In this document: positions 54,018-64,000 of the stretch, one piece after another
How positions within the stretch are numbered: position 1 is the first letter of the stretch
Layout: each line of letters starts with the position of its first letter
Assembly (NCBI GenBank): GCA_003640385.1
Contig: RCAB01000065.1
Location: 124,001-188,000, forward strand
Direction: 5' to 3'
From: Setaria digitata
Taxonomy: Eukaryota > Nematoda > Chromadorea > Rhabditida > Setariidae
DNA: 64,000 nucleotides
Translations under genes and position numbers: made by a program
Notes under the pieces: generated by a model
Database searches by the model: none
What the model was told of the DNA's origin: nothing
Seen by the model: the letters and a program-made list of their open reading frames with translations, nothing else

Positions 54018-54212
54018 CGAAATTCGTCTATTTTCTCAGTTATTTCACGCATTTTCGATTAGGTTGCTATTATTGCATATCTCATTTTCTTCCAGAAATT
54101 ATAAATTCCGATAGCATCAGCCAAAATTTATTCCAGAAATTTGGCTAATGAAATTGAATGAAAACCTTATTTTTTTCTTTTTTTATTTTGAAGTGAAAGG
54201 GAGTTCCTGCTC

Positions 54213-54256
<44 letters not shown>

Positions 54257-54465
54257 CTGTCTCATCAGTTATGTGGCTCCGAGCCTCCGTTGCGAATCTA
54301 TCGATGGATACAGATGCGACGGCAGCATTTCTTGCTACCGCATAGGTATCAAATTCTACATCGTCAACGTTAGACTCGGAGCATTACTACCATTCACTTA
54401 TCACTTTCCTCAGTAACACTCTCGCTTTAATTCTAGTCCAGTGTTAAGCAATTAACACTTAACGA
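54018..54465 (+). other. Spacer between innexin and EB-protein gene, with TA repeat and inverted repeat
   Basis: Includes a TA microsatellite at 54216-54254 and a long-range inverted repeat (GGCTCCGAG near 54276 with CTCGGAGC near 54391). No coding signal. Both neighbours are on the plus strand, 448 bases apart. Confidence 0.5.
54216..54254. repeat. TA microsatellite
   Basis: About 19 TA units. Confidence 0.9.
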
Positions 54466-54934
54466 ATGCTGGTGCTGCTACTGACTGCTACACTCCTTAC
54501 CGGATTATTTAACGCAGCCAGTTGCAATCAGTTTATTTTTTTCCCATCAAATTTCAATATTTTGTCCCAGAAATTTGAGACTGTAGTTTTAAAAAAGTCC
54601 GGTTTTACAGTACATGACTAAATATATTAATTCATATAATGAATTCAAATTTACCACGTACAAAGCTATCTTTTGTGCTAAGTTTGTGAAGATACTGAAA
54701 AAGCTATGTAGAGAATTGAAGCATATAAAACGACCATAAGGTGGATTTTGATGCTCAAAAATTCAACTAACAATTAAATTAGCAGCAATATTTCACTTCT
54801 TTTTTATTTCTTCCTGTTTCTGAGGTTTAGTTAATTTGCTGCCTACCGCTGTTCTTTCCATTGTTTAATTCTTTCTTTTTAACTAGTTGGTCCAAACTTT
54901 TTCACTGCAATTTCAATATAACAATTTTCCATGA

Positions 54935-54970
<36 letters not shown>

Positions 54971-56552
54971 AGGAGAAACATTTAAGCAGTTGGTCATCTC
55001 ATTGGATTAAACTTTTTTTTTTGTAAATTTTGATATATTCGGAGCACTAATAATAATTTATTTATTTGGCTTATAGGGGTGTATTTATATTCGCCGAGTA
55101 TATTTTTTTTTTTGCTTTGCAGCAAGTGAGGAAAAAAGGAAAGAGGTAATTGTAATTACTAATACTTCTTTAAATTAGAGTATTTTTAATAAGTTACTGC
55201 TAAAATCCGAAAATGATTTAAATATGTAGAAAATAAAAGCAGTTATATTCTCTTGATATTTATTATTGTCTATGCACTATTGAAGCAAAAGTTTATTTAT
55301 TTTTAAGATTATTAATTTTCTTAACATATGGTATATATGGTTGGAGTTTTGTTTATTGTATAAGATGTACATTAATTGTCAGCTTAAATTACAGATTATT
55401 AGTTACTTAAAATTAAATAAAAATTGAGATTTTTCGTATCCATTTCGTTTTCTCTTATTTTTTAATTTTTGTTATCTCTTTTTAGGTGACATTGAAGGAC
55501 AGGTTATAAACGGATAGCTCCTTTGACTTATTTCTTCAACAGTTCATTAGAGAAAATTAATACTTCGCAAAAAAAAAAGGAAAATTAATATTTTATTATT
55601 TTCTTTTTTTTTTTCAATGATTAGATATTAAATGAAACTTGCATTTTTTTATGTCATGCATATGTGTAAATATTCTGTAGTAATAAAGACCAATTTACAT
55701 TTTGGAACTCATTATCATCTGCATGATTAATAAAGGTATTCAATTGCTAACATTGTGGTGATAAAATCACTGTAGCAATATTCACTGCAATATGATCAAA
55801 AACGATAAACGGAGAAAGAACACATTTTGGTTGTTCGGAATATTGGGATTTGTTTCTTGCTTTAATGCATTTTATTATAAACAAATCGATGTATAGGACA
55901 TGTAGCGAAGAAATTACTTTCAGATAAATTGGAGTCCGTCTAAATTAGACAACAGGAGCAAGATTAGATGAAACGTTGTGTTGCAGATACAAAAATTGAT
56001 GAATGAGAAGTAAGCTAACCCATTTTCCATTAATTCGAAAGAGAAAAAAATTTCTGCCAATTATGTGAACCAAATACTCTTATCTGTTTAAATTATGCAC
56101 AAAAAGTTTAACAAGAAAAAATAAAACAGTACAAAAAATAACACGATAAATAACATTTCATGTTATCATATCAGTGTTATTAGGAAATTAAAACATTCTA
56201 TCTGTTTGAATGCATTAGTGGGAAACCTTTTCTCATGCTTTCCAAATAGAATTTCTCCATTGATCGAAAAGTTAGCAATGATTTACTTAAAAACGTTGTA
56301 TTACGAAACTACGTCAAAAAAAAAAAAAAAAAAAAAAAAAAAGAAAAAAAAGAAAAATTAACGAAAAGTGGTACGAACACTGACTGATATCATGACATCG
56401 GATTTGTGGGTGTGTGCGCTTGCGTACCTTTAGGTATTCATGCATGACAATGTATTTAGAAGGAAAACCTGTCACCCGATGGTGTCAACCGACCTAAATC
56501 TCCCTAAAGGTGTAATGCCTTCATACCACATATATTTTATACAGACACACAA

Positions 56553-56587
<35 letters not shown>

Positions 56588-59500
56588 GACAATTATCGAA
56601 ACGAATAACTCCATTGAATCTAAATGGCGACGTACTATGTGAGTGTCATCACGACAGCCTTAATTCACTTTAGCAAACCTTTTCACGCTTTTGATGTACC
56701 TTGTGCACGTAAGTTATTATAATTAATTATCATAAGATGATTATATGTGTTATCAGAATATTTATGAGTTTGTAAACATTTATTGTTATACTAATTACAA
56801 TCATTCACCTTGATTATTCGGAATAATTTTGGAGTAAATTTTCCTAAATAGCATTAATTACTCGTATTTCATCCGTAATCATATATATTTGCAATATATT
56901 AATGGTATTTTTAGCTAATAATTGTATATTTTAAACTATCACAAGGACTTGCATGCATTTCATATTAATTAAGCTAATTTTGTTTTCAAAATCTATCTGA
57001 TTGTGCAAATAGAATGAGGTTTATGAAGGGGCTGATTATAGAGAAACTCATTGGTAATAAATGTTTGTTTGATGAAGATTGTTACGGTATAAATAGTGTT
57101 TGTCGGGACCAACGTTGCACATGCCCGACAAATTTCGAAGAATATGATATTGATGGACAGACAACTGTATGCAGACTAGGTATCAGTAATTACGATTAAA
57201 TTAACAATGTATATCTGAGGATTTTATTGTTTTCTTTTAAAATTATGAAATGCTTGGAGTAGTAAGGAGAAGTTGAAAGAAACATTCCCAACTGTTATAT
57301 CAAAAATTGTTCATTCCATACTTTCCTTCTAACTTTTGCCTTAGTTAGTCAGACCTTTCAAGTCATCTTATGATGAATGCTTTTTAAACAGTCTTTAGAA
57401 ATTATGGTTTTATTCAGCACCGAACAAAATCGGTGATAGCTGTCAAAGAGACTGCAAACCACCACTTCTTTGTCGTGATGGGAAATGTGAGTGTTGGGGA
57501 GGCAGTATCGTCAACGGCGAATGTGTCGTATGCAAGTTTTTGACAATTTTAAACTGAACAAATTTTCTTCTTACTTAAATTTGTACTGATACTTTGAGGG
57601 ATGTATGGAAGTTTGCTTCAGCTTGTCCATCAGGACAGCAACTTTACGGAGTAGAATGTCAAAGGGTAGCACACTGGGGACAAACTTGTGAGAAAGATAA
57701 CCAGTGCATCGATGTCTTCAATGCATGTATCGCCGGGATATGCCAGTGCGCTCCTGGTACTACACGTGATATGACGAAGCAGCGGTGTTTTGCGTGTACG
57801 TTTAAACTTTTTCTTCTAATTAACACCATTAACAGTTTCTGTTCCTTATAAAGTTCACAAATTATTTCAAGAATTTTGAAATGTTAAATAATATCCAATA
57901 TTATTGGTATATTCAAATGAAAGCAAATTAATTTAAATTCATCGAAGCTTATTCGACAAATGTAAAATTTCCAGTGCAGTAATTTAGCATTGAATTTATT
58001 TTATGCACAGAATGAAATTCTATAGAGCTATGAAATATATCTCTCTAGCTAGAACACTCCCAATGAAGAATCTTTAGTATGTCCTGATGGAACAGTACCT
58101 CAGCAAGCTTGTCGACGTCTTTTTATCAATGATATTGATATGATGGAAAATGCTGCATCAACGGACAGCTGTCCTCTGGGTTATCGATGCGTAGTGTACG
58201 GCAGTCCATACATAGGACACTGCTGCAGATTAAAGTGTCCGTATGGCGAACCTGATCTAACGTATACTTTACTATTTCAGTGGTTGTTGTTCTCTTTCTT
58301 TTTTTTACGAAAATTAAAGAGAAACTTATTTGAAATAAAAATGATTATTAATAAATTTCATTCGAGTATATCAGTATGTCTTAATTATGTCATAAATGAA
58401 GTGATATTGCTGATAATTTGAGCCAATCATGTGACATGGGTGTCTCCGAAAAAGACCGTTGTCGACCGCTTACTCATCACTGTTATACAATTTCGGAACC
58501 AGGCTGGAAAACGAGTTTATGCTGTCCAAAGCCATGTCGTGATCCAACTCCGCTTTATATTGATAACCAGTGCTTAAGTATAGCATATCGAGAAGATCCT
58601 TGTCAGCTTCATCAACAGGTTGTTATCTTCCTTTATTTTTAATTCACTGCAACTTATCAATTTACTTGCCTGTTAATTTTGCCATATTAAGTCCACTTCA
58701 ATTTTGCTAGAAATTTTATTTAAGGAAAAAGAAAAACAAAAATGAGTGATATGTAGGAATAAATCTTAGAAAATATTCAAATATCAATTTTTTCGGACGG
58801 TTCCTTAGGTTGAGATACAAATTTAAGTGTTTAATTTTAGTGTGCAGGAGGTGTAACAATGAATTGTGTTGTGGGACTTTGCCAGTGCAAAGACGGCTTT
58901 CATCCTGTAAGTTACAGTCTAAATTTTGCAGGGAAGAATACATTTAATAAAGGCATTTAAATATCTTTTTCATTTGTAACATTTCAAATATTTGAGAGGT
59001 AGTACAGAGAATTTGTTACTGCTCTTCATCTTGAAAGGTTTCTAGGAAATTTAGACAAATTAGCTTTTCCAAGTTTTTAAATGAATACATTAGGTAAAAT
59101 TTTGAAACTTTGATAATGTCTAGTAGACGAATAACCTGGACTTTTCTCGTGATTAATATTTTAATTATCAGTTACTTATAGTTTGATTTATAAATCAATT
59201 GCTAAACACTTATTTTCATTTTATCTGTCACTAAAATCAAAAGCTGGAGAAGTAATAAAACATTTCGAAAGAAATATTATACAGCTACTGGTTTTAACTA
59301 TTGAATGATGCACATGTTACTTAAGTATTAAGAATCCGAATGAAAAAGTAGGATGACGCGGTATGTGTTAGCTGTCGTTGTTGCGTAATATAAAATGTGG
59401 TCTTTTTTTTTTTCAAAAAATTTTTTTTCCAAATGACTAAGCTTTACTTCACTAATAGTTGGTAGCTATTACTTGCGTCAATTTACTCACCATGTTTATT

Positions 59501-60424
59501 TATTGCACTTGTTATTCTTTCAAAATCAATCCAAAAAGACCAGAAAAACGAAATAAATTTAGGTCTAAATTGACTCTAAAAAATTCTAGATTAACATGAT
59601 TTATTACTGGTATAATTACAGGCAGTTTTTGACAAGATATGAAATTATCCGTTCTGGATAAGATTTTCTTGATGAAATTACTTACAGAGAGAGAGAGAAG
59701 ATGTCTGTTGCTATCCCTTTTGTGCCACAAAATTAATTATTAATAAAATTAAAACAAACTTTTACGACGAGGTAGGCTGAAAAGGTAATTTTAGGGTGTT
59801 GGTGGATTTTCTGAGCAATACTGGTTCAACAAAATGCTCGCCTCCTGAACAGTGATGTTGTTGTTGTGCTTCTCTACAGTACTCTGAAAAGCGCTGCTGT
59901 CGGTGAGATATTTTAATTGTAGTGTAAACTAATATTGGTAAAGCTTAGTCACCATTTTAATAATTATACAAATTAATTAGTAATAAAATTAGCCGCAACA
60001 ACGCAGTTCAGACACTCCGCGTAATTGAGTGTTATTTTTGGATTTGATGCCATTTTCAAATTATTTTAGAATAATGATGGACGATTTGCAACATGCGAGA
60101 AGAGTTGTGGAATTGATGAAGTCGCTGTTATGGACAAATGTGTACGGCGTGTACATCTAGGCGAAAGATGTATCACCAGCAAGCAATGTCCAAATTTCTC
60201 GGAATGCCGCTTTGGTACTTGTCAATGTTTGTGTGGTTACAAACAGGTAACAGAGTTTATTTCTTCTATATAAAGGTGCCATTGTCTGTTTTGTTTGTAA
60301 AAAATCAGTCATTTAGGATTCCTTGATCGGATCACGCTGCACTAATCCAGATGATCCATTCAGTTTAAATGCGATTTTGACGGGTGTTGAACAAGTATTC
60401 GGTGGAAAGGCACGAAATCCATAA
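54466..60424 (+). CDS. Secreted EB-module/lustrin-type cysteine-rich protein
   Basis: Exons: 54466-54530, 57013-57179, 57418-57527, about 57612 or 57622-57795, 58078-58261, 58423-58618, 58841-58906, 60070-60246, 60317-60424 (TAA). Exon 1 encodes a clear signal peptide (MLVLLLTATLLTGLFNAASC) and joins exon 2 across a 2.5 kb intron in phase 2. The body is a chain of cysteine modules: EB-type units such as NKCLFDEDCYGINSVC, TCEKDNQCIDVFNAC, CVVGLCQCKDGFHP and RCITSKQCPNFSECRFGTC, and lustrin-like units with SCPLGYRC..GHCC and THHCYTISEPGWKTSLCC. EB modules are typical of nematode and arthropod secreted proteins and are often next to protease-inhibitor domains; none is seen here. Likely extracellular; role unknown. 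The exon 3/4 junction is unclear: GECV|GTATGC is the better donor but needs the weak acceptor at 57611, while the better acceptor CTTCAG (57621) needs the donor GAAT|GTGTCG. The first exon is inferred from signal peptide and phase. Confidence 0.75.
54531..57012 (+). other. Long first intron of the EB-protein gene
   Basis: About 2.5 kb with A runs at 54940-54965 and 56317-56342 and a CA microsatellite at 56553-56585. No exon was seen on either strand. Confidence 0.5.
56553..56585. repeat. CA microsatellite
   Basis: About 16 CA units. Confidence 0.9.
58907..60069 (+). other. Intron of the EB-protein gene
   Basis: About 1.2 kb between two phase-0 exons with no coding signal found. A skipped EB exon cannot be excluded, because its phases would be compatible if its length were a multiple of three. 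Confidence 0.4.
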
Positions 60425-60833
60425 CATTTTTATTGTTTATTTAAAAAAAAAAAAGGAAAAAAATTTCACTGTTTTTTACTGAATAAAGAATCGATAGCAT
60501 GTACGATCTCACACCGGCTTAATGCCAAGTTTTTTCCAATTAATCCAACTAAGACGTGCTATGAGATCTATAATATATTTGAATGAAATTGAAAATTAAC
60601 TAAAATCAAAAAACAATTTGCTAAAAGTCATCAAATCGTTTTCTTTTTTTTTTTTTTTGGAAGGAGAAATAAGGAAGGACAAACAGACAGAAGATGCACC
60701 GAAGTATATACTTTTCACTGGAGTACGAAATTAGTGCAAATTTCCTTTTTTTTTTTTTCCTTTGTTAAACAGTAGCTTAAAGTTGGCTGATTCATACGAA
60801 CCAACATGATGAACTCACGCTTTTAAAGTTATT
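60425..60833. other. Convergent 3' flanks of the EB-protein and bHLH genes
   Basis: AATAAA at 60482-60487 is a plausible polyadenylation signal for the plus-strand gene. There is a T run at 60643-60658. No coding signal. Confidence 0.5.
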
Positions 60834-62035
60834 TTAAAAGTTTGCTTTTTTATTCTGTATTGCTGCAAATGAGGGAGAATTTTTATCGAAAATTGTTGGA
60901 AATAGCGAAAAAATAAGAAATTAAACAAACCGCTGGTACTCCATGGTGGCGCTTGTGGATTACCGGATCGTGCCATTATAAGGGCTTCCTTTAAATAAGC
61001 ATGCATGTTTTGATGATTGCTATTTAGTAGATTCTCAAGAAGTGAAATATATGCAATAGCCAGATTCAATGTGTCTATTTTGGATAAACGCTTCTCGTAC
61101 GGAAATGTTGGAATATATCGTCGCAGTTTCTGCAAATATTTACCTTCCACTGAAATGAAACTACCATTACTTTCGTAGTTACTATTCACGAAATATTATT
61201 CTACTCCAACAACAAACTAAAAAGCTTGTCACCTGGATAATTAAGAATTAATTCTTAATTAGTTGAAAAATTTGACTTGAACAATCTCAAATATCTCACT
61301 ACACTAATATTGATCAGATTTCTGCCTAGAGCATTCCATAATTGCTCAGAAACTCTCCTTAACGACAGCTGTGGTCATTTATTTCAGCACTGTGGAAAAT
61401 GTAGCCATACATGCATTTGGCGGTAGGAAAAACTGGGGAAACGGAGGAAAACCACCTTACTCTTACTAGAAAACAACTAATTAGAAATTAGTTATTTCTC
61501 ACTTAATCAAAATATTTAACTGAATAATCTTAAATTTTTAATTTAAGGATTAATGATGTTTCATTCAGATCATCTTATCATAGTCATATATAAAAAGTTC
61601 CTTGTCGAAACAGTGCAGTTTCTACTGTGATTTGGACAAGTTTAATTTATATATGTGACAAAAGCTACCACTTAATAATCTAGTTTTGGATATGAATCAC
61701 TTAATAGTCTAGTTTTGGCATATTAGTGATTTAATGATTTATTTTTCACATATGAATTGATTGATTTATAATTTAGGGGAGGAATATTTCATTCAAATGG
61801 TTTCGCAGTATAATACGACTAATCGCTAGCTTTTAAATCATTTTAAAGTTTTTTGTCGAAAATATTGGTATGAATAAGAATAATTTACCATAAAAGCCAC
61901 ATTAATACTGCACATTCGTCGGCGTTCTCGAAAATTAGCCGCACGCCGATCACCGAACCAATCCATCTGCTCATTTTCTTCTGATTCTTCTCCTTGTGAA
62001 CCAAATTGTGCTTCAATTTGTTGTGCGCTTAATTT
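60834..62035 (-). CDS. bHLH transcription factor of the PTF1A/Fer type, 5' end unresolved
   Basis: Exons: 62035-61889, 61129-60931, 60862-60834 (TAA). Exon 1 gives an acidic stretch ([16 protein letters not shown]), the basic region [12 protein letters not shown] and helix 1 (CSINVAFM). Exon 2 continues [20 protein letters not shown] (loop and start of helix 2) and [14 protein letters not shown]. The [16 protein letters not shown] block is diagnostic of the PTF1A/FERD3L/Fer group; among nematode genes hlh-13 is the likely counterpart. The last exon adds AIQNKKANF. The factor would dimerise with a class I (E-protein/HLH-2) partner and bind CANNTG in the nucleus, probably in neuronal differentiation. 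Exon 62035 enters in phase 0 after TTTAAG, so either an upstream exon exists or the in-frame ATG (MDWFGD) just before the basic region is used. Confidence 0.82.
61238..61261. repeat. Perfect 24-base palindrome in the bHLH intron
   Basis: The two 12-base halves TAATTAAGAATT and AATTCTTAATTA are exact reverse complements. It includes TAATTA homeodomain-type cores on both arms. Confidence 0.8.
61669..61727. repeat. Two-copy tandem repeat of about 29 bases in the bHLH intron
   Basis: CACTTAATAATCTAGTTTTG followed by GATATGAAT is repeated as CACTTAATAGTCTAGTTTTG followed by GCATATTAG. A third, weaker copy follows to about 61757. Confidence 0.75.
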
Positions 62036-63734
62036 CTTAAATATACGTTTTATGTTTTTTTTTTTCGTAACAACCGAAAAAACAAAGCCTGAATAAAACT
62101 AGAAATTCAAAAATCTTTCCTGTTCTGGCTATATTTAATTGAGAATGATGCACCCACCGATGAGGCTCACAAACTTCTAACCAGAATTAAATTTGATAGC
62201 TGGAAAGATCAATCTACCACAGGCCACGACCTAAGGCAGTAGGATCCCTCAATTCGGTCTCTTATTAAAGTATGATGAAAATACAAACGTACCAGTTTCA
62301 TAGTGATTAATTTTACTTGATATTCCGTTGCATGCAGTACTGCGTAACTAACATGAAATTGAAATTGTGAGCATTTAAAATCTTAATTAAGATTACTCCT
62401 TATTTAATGGACTGATATTCTTTATGCATTAATACAAGTGTGTCAGTACAATAGAAACAGCATAACTCGAAAAAGTCGACCCGTTTTGAAAAATTTTTCC
62501 AGCCCGTCGCAATAACGTAACAAACATTTAAAAATATCAGTTTCACTTGTTCGAAATATAAACTTTGCAAAATAAAGCTGTAAATTCACCTCATCTTATC
62601 ATCCATTCGCTTAAGACCATATCCTGAGCTTGCCCTACTAAGTATTTCCAAATTTAAAAATTTAGTGAATCATAAGAAATTTTCTTATACAGTCATTGGA
62701 ATTTTGAATCTAGTAAAGAAAGCAGAATACTCATGCTCAACTATGATGAAAAAGTAAATGCATCGAACAAAGAGTTTAGTAATGAGTTTGATTATGAACT
62801 GAAGAGGCAAAGTCACCGAAGCACTGAGGCGTTAAATTGCTAATAATTTATTTGTGACGTTATTTCATATCCAGGATAGACTGAAAGTGACATGATTTGA
62901 TGAACAATCTTAGAAAATTCAATTCTCGTTCATAAAATGAAGGAGCTTTAGTGGCTTTAAGGCACTGAAGCCACACAAAAGCTTATAGGATTCTTCCCTT
63001 CCCCAAAATTCATTAATTAAATCCTTTACTTGAGAATTTATGTCTATAAATTTTCAAAAAAAAGTGTTTTCAGGAAAGACATATGTGGTTCGGTACATTT
63101 CCCATTTGCATGATTTGTTCAATCTTTTTTTTTCGTTAAACAATTAGTATTTTTATTTAAAAACATATCCAAGAATTTGAGAGTATGAATTTGAAAACAT
63201 TATACAGGCATAGGGTTGCGACAAGTGGGTTTCATCGAAAAAATAAATGAAGATGAAAAATGCACACAGGAATGGACCATAATTTATTATTTTAAAAAAA
63301 CTTTTAATTATTTTTACAGCGCAAGTGTGTCTTACTTTTACAATACCGCATATTACAATCACATTACAAAAACACGTCTTCCGCTAGTAGTATTTTCATT
63401 TCGAGTCCTAAAAATTAATTTCAGAGAACTTAAGTTTTAGTATTATGAATTGTATAATTATTAAAAATTAAATTATATGATCATTAAAAATTAGATGGTG
63501 CAGTTTTCAAAAATCAAATTATGCAATAATCAAAAAATTTTTCACTGAAATACATTATTAATGATGATATCATTGTCATTTTCTTCCTTAATTTTTGTTT
63601 CTATCATTTATAAAACAAACGTCTGAAATAGGATGAAATGGAGAAAAAAAAAGCAGAAAAAAAAAAAGAAATTTGTCTGTGTATAGATGGGGTGCGAAAA
63701 TAAAATAAATAATTTTGATATGACGTACTTTTAC
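62036..63734. other. Upstream region of the bHLH gene
   Basis: About 1.7 kb with no secure exon. A short plus-strand open stretch (62144-62240, DEAHKLLTRIKFDSWK) is preceded by a stop and has no splice signals, so it is not annotated as a gene. Missing 5' exons of the bHLH gene may lie here or beyond. Confidence 0.4.
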
Positions 63735-63821
63735 CTGGTTATTTCTGATAATGTTATATGCGATTCCGTTGGATAACACTCCTCTCGGCCAAAGTAAACA
63801 CGTTGAGGAACTGATATGACA
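63735..63821 (-). other. Possible internal exon of an unresolved minus-strand gene
   Basis: The segment is bounded on the minus strand by GTTGCAG and AG|GTAAAA. It is open in one frame (VISVPQRVYFGREECY, then ITLSEIT) and also in the frame read as CHISSSTCLLWPRGV. It could be a 5' exon of the bHLH gene or part of a gene that continues to the right. The phase of the first frame (2 out) does not fit the bHLH exon (0 in). Confidence 0.25.
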
Positions 63822-64000
63822 CTGCAACTCCTTTCAGAACCTACGAAAAAAAGATGTATTTGAGTGAAATTCGTCATGATATCATTTAAAAGATATTATC
63901 TTATTAGTAAAATGAATAAAATCTTGATAGATTAATAATAAGTATTGTGACAAAGTATTTCTTAATAACAAACAGCTAATTTTTTATTATTATGCACAAC

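Noticed and set aside
62144..62240. Plus-strand fragment DEAHKLLTRIKFDSWK as a pseudogene or mobile-element remnant
   Set aside because: Too short, flanked by stops, and not recognisable as any element.

Overview
The window is AT-rich eukaryotic DNA from a nematode, most likely a spirurid or filarial species. The evidence is short exons with GT...TTTCAG introns, many long T and A runs inside introns, splice-acceptor-like motifs just upstream of several start codons (spliced leader trans-splicing), an innexin of the UNC-7/UNC-9 kind, and an EB/lustrin-type cysteine-rich secreted protein. No bacterial, viral or transposon genes were recognised. All exon chains were assembled by eye; in nearly every join the codon phases agree on both sides.

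Left part (1-10 kb, minus strand): one very large secreted mosaic protein starts at 10012 and runs off the left edge. Its order is signal peptide, C-type lectin domain, LDLa, CUB, three sushi, EGF, calcium-binding EGF, three sushi, an Ig-like domain, a segment like the ectodomain of Eph receptors, a Ly6/uPAR three-finger domain and two HYR domains. From 12.4 to 15.5 kb on the plus strand lies a complete small K50 paired-like homeobox gene. At 18.1-18.5 kb there is a possible two-exon gene for a small secreted or membrane protein.

Centre (19.6-36 kb): Integrator subunit 10 (plus, 19591-24022); a minus-strand tandem pair of small genes, a stand-alone TDP-43 N-terminal-domain-like protein (25607-25184) followed by an 81-residue basic protein (25026-24640), probably an operon; TMEM184B (plus, 28463-31668) with a GC-AG first intron; and NF-YA (plus, 33952-35910, 5' exon not found) preceded by a cluster of CCAAT boxes, the binding site of NF-Y itself.

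Right part: about 13 kb (36-49.5 kb) without a recognisable gene but with microsatellites, two homopolymer/N assembly joints and one notable hairpin. Then an innexin (plus, 49496-54017), an EB/lustrin cysteine-rich secreted protein (plus, 54466-60424) and a PTF1A/Fer-type bHLH transcription factor (minus, 62035-60834, 5' end unresolved).

The genes do not form one pathway. Transcription factors (homeobox, NF-YA, bHLH), the snRNA/mRNA 3'-end factor INTS10, membrane proteins (TMEM184B, innexin) and extracellular matrix or surface proteins are interspersed, as is usual in nematode autosomes. The most novel items are the stand-alone TDP-43-NTD-like protein with its operon partner, the domain combination of the mosaic protein, and the CCAAT cluster in front of NF-YA.
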